Assembly (NCBI RefSeq): GCF_022829445.1
Contig: NZ_JAKSXY010000070.1
Span: 78,611-142,610, forward strand
Direction of reading: 5' to 3'
Source: Methylobacterium sp. J-068
GTDB taxonomy: Bacteria; Pseudomonadota; Alphaproteobacteria; Rhizobiales; Beijerinckiaceae
DNA: 64,000 nucleotides
Both the position numbers and the translations under genes were made by a program. Below, piece by piece: positions 60,222-64,000 of the stretch. Position 1 is the stretch's first letter. Every line of letters begins with the position of its first letter. The notes beneath the pieces were generated by a model, which searched no databases, was not told the DNA's origin, and saw only the letters and a list, made by a program, of their open reading frames with translations.

Positions 60222-60710
60222 ATGATGCAGGCCGCCAACAGCAACGCCACCGAGACCATCGGCACCCGCGATTTCGTCACCGTCTTCGTCGGCGAGACGA
60301 TGTTCGGGCTCTCCATCGACCGCGTCCACGACGTGTTCATTCCCGCTGGCGTCACGCCCGTGCCCCTGGCGCCCCCCGAGATCGTCGGGCTGCTGAACCT
60401 GCGCGGTCGCGTCGTGACGGCGCTCTGCCTGCGCCGGCGCCTCAGCATGGCGCCGCGCACCGGGGAGGGCGCGCAGATGGCCATCGGCCTGGAGCAGGGC
60501 GGCGAGACCTTCGCGCTCATCGTCGACGGCGTCGGCGAGGTGCTCAAGCTCGGCGCCGACACCCACGAGCCGGTGCCGATCAACCTCGATGCCCGCTGGC
60601 GCGACCTGACGCTCGGGGTCCACCGCCTCGACGGACGCCTCCTCGTCATCCTCGACGTCGACGCGCTCCTCGCCTTCGACACGCAGCGACGCACCGCCGG
60701 CGCGGCCTGA
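60222..60710 (+). CDS. cheW: Chemotaxis coupling protein CheW
   Basis: A 162-residue CheW that links receptors to CheA. The core has VFVGETMFGLSIDRVHDVF, then PPEIVGLLNLRGRVVTALCL and LIVDGVGEVLKLG. The ATG at 60222 has GGAG 9 bases upstream; the in-frame ATG at 60213 overlaps that site. It follows cheA by 31 bases and precedes cheY by 23. Confidence 0.95.
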   Translation: MMQAANSNATETIGTRDFVTVFVGETMFGLSIDRVHDVFIPAGVTPVPLAPPEIVGLLNLRGRVVTALCLRRRLSMAPRTGEGAQMAIGLEQGGETFALIVDGVGEVLKLGADTHEPVPINLDARWRDLTLGVHRLDGRLLVILDVDALLAFDTQRRTAGAA

Positions 60711-60733
60711 ACCCGAGCAGGGAGAAGAGTTCG

Positions 60734-61117
60734 ATGAAAACCTGCCTCATCGTCGACGACTCCGCCGTCATCCGGAAGGTCGCGCGCCGCATCTTCGAGA
60801 CCATGAACTTCCAGGTCGGCGAGGCCGAGGACGGCGAGAAGGCCCTGACCGCCTGCGGCGAGACGATGCCGGACGCGATCCTGCTCGACTGGAACATGCC
60901 GACCATGGACGGCTACGACTTCCTCCGGGCGTTGCGGAAGACACCGGGCGGCGAGAAGCCGAAGGTGCTGTTCTGCACCACCGAGAACGACGTCGGCGCC
61001 ATCGCGCGGGCGCTCCATGCGGGCGCGGACGAGTACATCATGAAGCCCTTCGACCGCGACATCGTCACGGCGAAGCTCGCGCAGGTCGGATTCCTCGCGG
61101 AAGCCGACGCCGCCTGA
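60734..61117 (+). CDS. cheY: CheY-like single-domain response regulator
   Basis: A 127-residue receiver with the acidic pocket (LIVDDSAVIRKVARR), acceptor Asp in AILLDWNMPTMDGYDF near residue 56, conserved Thr in LFCTTEND and Lys in YIMKPFDRD. It should receive phosphate from CheA and act at the flagellar motor or another output. No flagellar genes are nearby, so its target is unknown. Confidence 0.95.
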   Translation: MKTCLIVDDSAVIRKVARRIFETMNFQVGEAEDGEKALTACGETMPDAILLDWNMPTMDGYDFLRALRKTPGGEKPKVLFCTTENDVGAIARALHAGADEYIMKPFDRDIVTAKLAQVGFLAEADAA

Positions 61118-61195
61118 CACGGAACGCGGCCGCCCCCCGATCGGTCCCGCATCCGTGTTCACCCGTCCTCAGCGTCGCTCGAAGCGTGAACATTC

Positions 61196-62386
61196 ATGAT
61201 GGCCGTCACCGCACCGACCTACGCGCCGAGCGCGGCACCGCCGGCTCCGGCGGGCCAACGTGTCCGCGTCCTGATCGCCGATGATTCGGCCGTGGTGCGC
61301 GGCCTCGTCGCCCGCTGGGTCGCGGAGGCCGGCCACGAGGTCGTGGCCACGGCCTCCAATGGCCGCATCGCCCTCGAGGCGATGTCCCGCCACGAACCCG
61401 ACGTGATCCTGCTCGACATCGACATGCCGGAGATGGACGGCACCCAGGCGCTGCCGCTGCTGCTCGCCAAGAGCCCGGGCGTCCAGGTCATCATGATGTC
61501 GACGCTGACGACGCGCAACGCCGACATCTCCCTGCGTTGCCTCGCCCTCGGCGCCGTGGACTACATCCCGAAGCCCGAGAGCAATCGCGGCGTCACCACC
61601 TCGGACGCCTTCCGCATCGACCTGATCGAGCGAGTCCGCGTGTTCGGGGCCGCACGAGCCCGCAAGCGCGGCCCCTCGAGCGCTCCGGGAGCCGGTTACG
61701 CCGCGTCGGCGGTGCCGGGAACACAGAGCCCGTCTCCGGTCTCGGCCCTGCGGCCGACGTCGCCCCTGGTGCTGCGCCCGAAATCCCGCACCGGCGTGCC
61801 GCCGCGCGTCCTGCTGATCGGCGCGTCCACGGGCGGACCCCGCGCGGTCGGCGAAGTGCTGGAGAAGATCGGCGCGCCGACCCTGCGCCAGTTCCCCGTG
61901 CTCATCGTGCAGCACATGCCGCCGGTCTTCACCGCGGTGTTCGCCGAGCATCTCGGCGCCCGCACCGGGCTGCCGGCGGCCGAGGGCAAGGCCGACGAGC
62001 GCCTTCAGCCCGGGCGCATCTACGTGGCGCCCGGCGGACGGCACATGGGTCTCGCGGGTCAGCGCCAGGACGTCACGATCCGGCTCCACGACGGGCCCGT
62101 GGTGAATTTCTGCCGGCCCGCCGTGGACGTCCTGTTTCAGGACGCGGCGGCGATCTTCGGGCCCGCGACGCTCTCGGTGGTGCTGACCGGCATGGGCTCG
62201 GACGGCACCGGCGGCGCACGCGCGCTCACGGAGGCCGGCGGCGCCGTCCTCGCGCAGGACGAGGCGACCAGCACCGTCTGGGGCATGCCCGGCAGCATCG
62301 CCAAGGCGGGCCTCGCCCAGGCGATCCTGCCGCTGGCCGAGATCGGCCCGGCCTTGCGCAATCTACTGACGGGGCAGGGCGCATGA
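61196..62386 (+). CDS. cheB: Chemotaxis protein-glutamate methylesterase CheB
   Basis: A 396-residue response regulator-esterase. The receiver has acceptor Asp in VILLDIDMPEMDG (near residue 75); a linker of about 50 residues follows; the methylesterase domain has GASTGGPRAVGEVL (nucleophile Ser), VQHMPPVFT (His) and GMGSDGTGG (Asp). It removes methyl groups from receptors when phosphorylated. Its stop overlaps the cheR start (ATGA). Confidence 0.96.
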   Translation: MMAVTAPTYAPSAAPPAPAGQRVRVLIADDSAVVRGLVARWVAEAGHEVVATASNGRIALEAMSRHEPDVILLDIDMPEMDGTQALPLLLAKSPGVQVIMMSTLTTRNADISLRCLALGAVDYIPKPESNRGVTTSDAFRIDLIERVRVFGAARARKRGPSSAPGAGYAASAVPGTQSPSPVSALRPTSPLVLRPKSRTGVPPRVLLIGASTGGPRAVGEVLEKIGAPTLRQFPVLIVQHMPPVFTAVFAEHLGARTGLPAAEGKADERLQPGRIYVAPGGRHMGLAGQRQDVTIRLHDGPVVNFCRPAVDVLFQDAAAIFGPATLSVVLTGMGSDGTGGARALTEAGGAVLAQDEATSTVWGMPGSIAKAGLAQAILPLAEIGPALRNLLTGQGA

Positions 62387-63291
62387 CCGACATCGAGTTC
62401 GACTTCCTGCGCAGCTACCTCAAGACCCGCTCGGGCCTCGCGCTCAGCGCCGAGAAGCGCTACCTCGTCGAGAGTCGGCTCGGGCCGGTCTGCCGCCGCT
62501 TCAACCTCGCCGATCTCGGCGCCCTGGCGACGGCCCTGAAGAGCGGCCGCGATACCGCGATGGAGCGCGCGGTGGTGGAGGCCATGACCACCAACGAGAC
62601 GTTCTTCTTCCGCGACCGCGTGCCCTTCGACCTGTTCCGCGACGTTCTCCTGCCCGAGGCCATGGCCCGGCGCGCGAGCCAGCGCCGCCTTCGGATCTGG
62701 TGCGCGGCCGCCTCGACCGGCCAGGAGCCGTACTCCCTGGCGATGATGCTGAACGACGCCGCCCCGCGCCTCGCCGGCTGGAGCGTCGACCTCGTCGCCA
62801 CCGACCTCTCGACCGAGGTCCTGGAAAAGGCCAAGGCCGGGCTCTACAGCCATTTCGAGGTGCAGCGCGGCCTGCCGGTGCAGGCGCTGATCAAGCATTT
62901 CGAGCAGGTCGGCGAGCAGTGGCGCATCTCGGCCCCCCTCCGGCAGATGGTGGATTACCGGCCCCTCAACCTGCTGCACCCCTTCGACGCCCTCGGCAGC
63001 TTCGACATCATCTACTGCCGCAACGTGCTGATCTATTTCGACGCGCCGACCAAGGGCGACGTCCTTGGCCGCCTCAGCGCCAGCCTGGCGCCGGACGGCG
63101 CCCTGCTGCTCGGCGCCGCCGAGACCGTGATCGGGCTGACCGACCGGCTGGTCCCGAGCCCGCAGCACCGGGGCCTCTACAACCAGGCCGGTGGTGCCGC
63201 CGCCCGGGCGCCGGCCGCCCGTCCGCTCCCCGCCGCCCCGATCCTGCCCGCCGCCGGCATTCCTCCCTTACGACGCGTCGTGGGGTTGTAA
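62383..63291 (+). CDS. cheR: Chemotaxis protein methyltransferase CheR
   Basis: A 302-residue SAM-dependent enzyme that methylates receptor glutamates. It shows FLRSYLKTRSGLALSAEKRY, TNETFFFRDRVPFDLF, the SAM-binding RIWCAAASTGQEPYSLAM and the FDIIYCRNVLIYFD motif, then a Pro/Ala-rich C-terminal tail of about 35 residues. It starts at the ATG overlapping the cheB stop, so the two adaptation enzymes are coupled. Confidence 0.96.
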   Translation: MTDIEFDFLRSYLKTRSGLALSAEKRYLVESRLGPVCRRFNLADLGALATALKSGRDTAMERAVVEAMTTNETFFFRDRVPFDLFRDVLLPEAMARRASQRRLRIWCAAASTGQEPYSLAMMLNDAAPRLAGWSVDLVATDLSTEVLEKAKAGLYSHFEVQRGLPVQALIKHFEQVGEQWRISAPLRQMVDYRPLNLLHPFDALGSFDIIYCRNVLIYFDAPTKGDVLGRLSASLAPDGALLLGAAETVIGLTDRLVPSPQHRGLYNQAGGAAARAPAARPLPAAPILPAAGIPPLRRVVGL

Positions 63292-63509
63292 GGGACGTCG
63301 CCGGGGGTCCGGCCCCCGGAGGACCTGCCGCCGCTTCGACGCGACGTCACGAACCTCGTCCGCGGGCGCCGAGATTCCGGCCGGGGCGGCGGCCGATGAC
63401 GCGTTTGGCCAGGAGCGCCCTGGCCCCTCTCTGCATCGACGGCGGCCGATCGCCCGGCGGGCGCCCGCGACCGTGCGGGGGAAGACGGTGCCCTTTGGAG
63501 GATCGACCG
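63292..63509. other. Non-coding gap after cheR
   Basis: No convincing gene. A perfect 7-bp GC hairpin (63301-63307 with 63313-63319, loop 5) begins 10 bases after the cheR stop but has no T-run, so it is at best a weak or Rho-assisted end. The rest is GC-rich sequence with no other structure that I can support. Confidence 0.5.
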
Positions 63510-63563
63510 ATGGGGAACGACCATGCGGCAGCACGCCGTGCGGCCGACCCGTCGCGTCGATAA
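63510..63563 (+). CDS. Candidate 17-residue small ORF
   Basis: A short frame, MGNDHAAARRAADPSRR, has GGAGG 8 bases before its ATG. Its TAA lies in the A-run directly before a terminator hairpin. Seen directly: ribosome site, start, stop and terminator in correct order. Whether it is expressed is unknown, and such patterns can arise by chance. Confidence 0.3.
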   Translation: MGNDHAAARRAADPSRR

Positions 63564-63591
63564 AAAAAGGCCCCGCTCGCGCGGGGCCGTT
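63562..63591 (-). terminator. Intrinsic terminator after ctrA, possibly bidirectional
   Basis: A perfect 8-bp stem (63569-63576 with 63581-63588) with TCGC loop is followed on the minus strand by seven T residues, ending ctrA. On the plus strand the stem is followed by GTTT, so it may also stop transcription coming from cheR. Confidence 0.85.
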
Positions 63592-63616
63592 TCGTCGCCG
63601 GTCCGATGGGGGTCGA

Positions 63617-64000
63617 TCAGACGGCGATGCGTTCCTCGCCCTCGTTGGGCTCGCGCAGCACGTAGCCGCGGCCCCAGACGGTCTCGATGTAGTTCTTGCC
63701 CGAGGAGGCGTTGGCGAGCTTCTTGCGCAGCTTGCAGATGAACACGTCGATGATCTTCAGCTCGGGCTCGTCCATGCCGCCGTAGAGATGGTTGAGGAAC
63801 ATCTCCTTGGTCAGGGTCGTGCCCTTCCGCAGCGAGAGGAGTTCCAACATCTGGTACTCCTTGCCGGTCAGGTGGACCCGCGAACCCGAGACCTCGACGG
63901 TCTTCTGGTCGAGGTTCACGATCAGGTCGCCGGTGGTGATCACCGACTGGGCGTGACCCTTCGAGCGGCGGACGATCGCGTGGATGCGGGCGACGAGTTC
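63617..64000 (-). CDS. ctrA: Cell-cycle response regulator CtrA, C-terminal part
   Basis: The last 127 residues of CtrA; the receiver domain lies beyond the right edge. The visible part is the OmpR/PhoB winged-helix domain: [40 protein letters not shown] and the recognition helix region [20 protein letters not shown], near-identical to CtrA of other alphaproteobacteria. CtrA binds TTAA-N7-TTAA sites and controls replication and many polar and motility genes. A strong terminator follows. Confidence 0.95.
   Translation of the reverse strand, partial: ELVARIHAIVRRSKGHAQSVITTGDLIVNLDQKTVEVSGSRVHLTGKEYQMLELLSLRKGTTLTKEMFLNHLYGGMDEPELKIIDVFICKLRKKLANASSGKNYIETVWGRGYVLREPNEGEERIAV

Overview
The window is GC-rich chromosomal DNA (roughly two-thirds GC or more, judged by eye) from an alphaproteobacterium of the Hyphomicrobiales (Rhizobiales). 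A Methylobacterium/Methylorubrum-like organism fits best. This rests on gene order typical of the group (dnaA beside rpsT; mutM-ubiE-ubiB-coaBC; twin-TM protein/adenosyltransferase/etfB/etfA/hydroxybutyryl-CoA dehydrogenase; TIGR02302-lysA-lptM), on the CtrA/ChpT cell-cycle regulators, and on a quinoprotein related to methanol dehydrogenases. The genus is an inference. I see no rRNA, tRNA, CRISPR array, insertion sequence or prophage.

Layout. 0-8 kb: leftward housekeeping genes, including a thioredoxin-reductase-like flavoprotein, the purL-bolA-grxD block interrupted by a DUF29 gene, a membrane hydrolase and recQ. 8.1-8.8 kb: a VapBC toxin-antitoxin pair with its own promoter/operator. 8.8-14.5 kb: LysE exporter, recF, dnaN, dnaA and rpsT, all leftward. 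A 46-bp triple tandem repeat lies between dnaN and dnaA, and an unusually GANTC-rich non-coding region lies upstream of dnaA; this is a candidate origin or cell-cycle control region. 14.7-26 kb: ureohydrolase/GST pair, coaBC-ubiB-ubiE, mutM, yidB-like gene and uvrB. 26-36 kb: accessory stretch with a GT61 glycosyltransferase, ankyrin protein, quinoprotein, acyl-CoA thioesterase, GH10 xylanase, lipoprotein esterase, SLT/SPOR transglycosylase and a fused peptide ABC ATPase. 35.6-42.5 kb: deoB, DUF1192, LuxR and TetR regulators, DUF2852, upp, a quinone oxidoreductase and small membrane proteins. 42.5-47.3 kb: ETF, 3-hydroxybutyryl-CoA dehydrogenase, cobalamin adenosyltransferase, PagL-like lipid A deacylase and a twin-TM protein. 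47.4-56.5 kb: envelope-oriented genes (TIGR02302, DUF533, lysA, lptM, Cys-rich repeat protein, coiled-coil membrane protein, EipA, YHS protein) and cysQ. 56.6-64 kb: chpT, then cheA-cheW-cheY-cheB-cheR, facing the 3' part of ctrA at the window edge.

How the genes work together. The dnaA/dnaN/recF block and the ChpT/CtrA genes are replication and cell-cycle machinery. purL, upp and deoB handle nucleotides. etfAB, the hydroxybutyryl-CoA dehydrogenase and the adenosyltransferase fit acyl-CoA and ethylmalonyl-CoA-type metabolism. The che operon encodes a complete signal-processing core with a hybrid CheA but no receptor in view. No single gene cluster is clearly an undescribed system. The best leads are the dnaA-region repeats and GANTC cluster, the quinoprotein with an altered active-site motif, the chpT-che-ctrA neighbourhood, and a dispersed intergenic repeat found twice.
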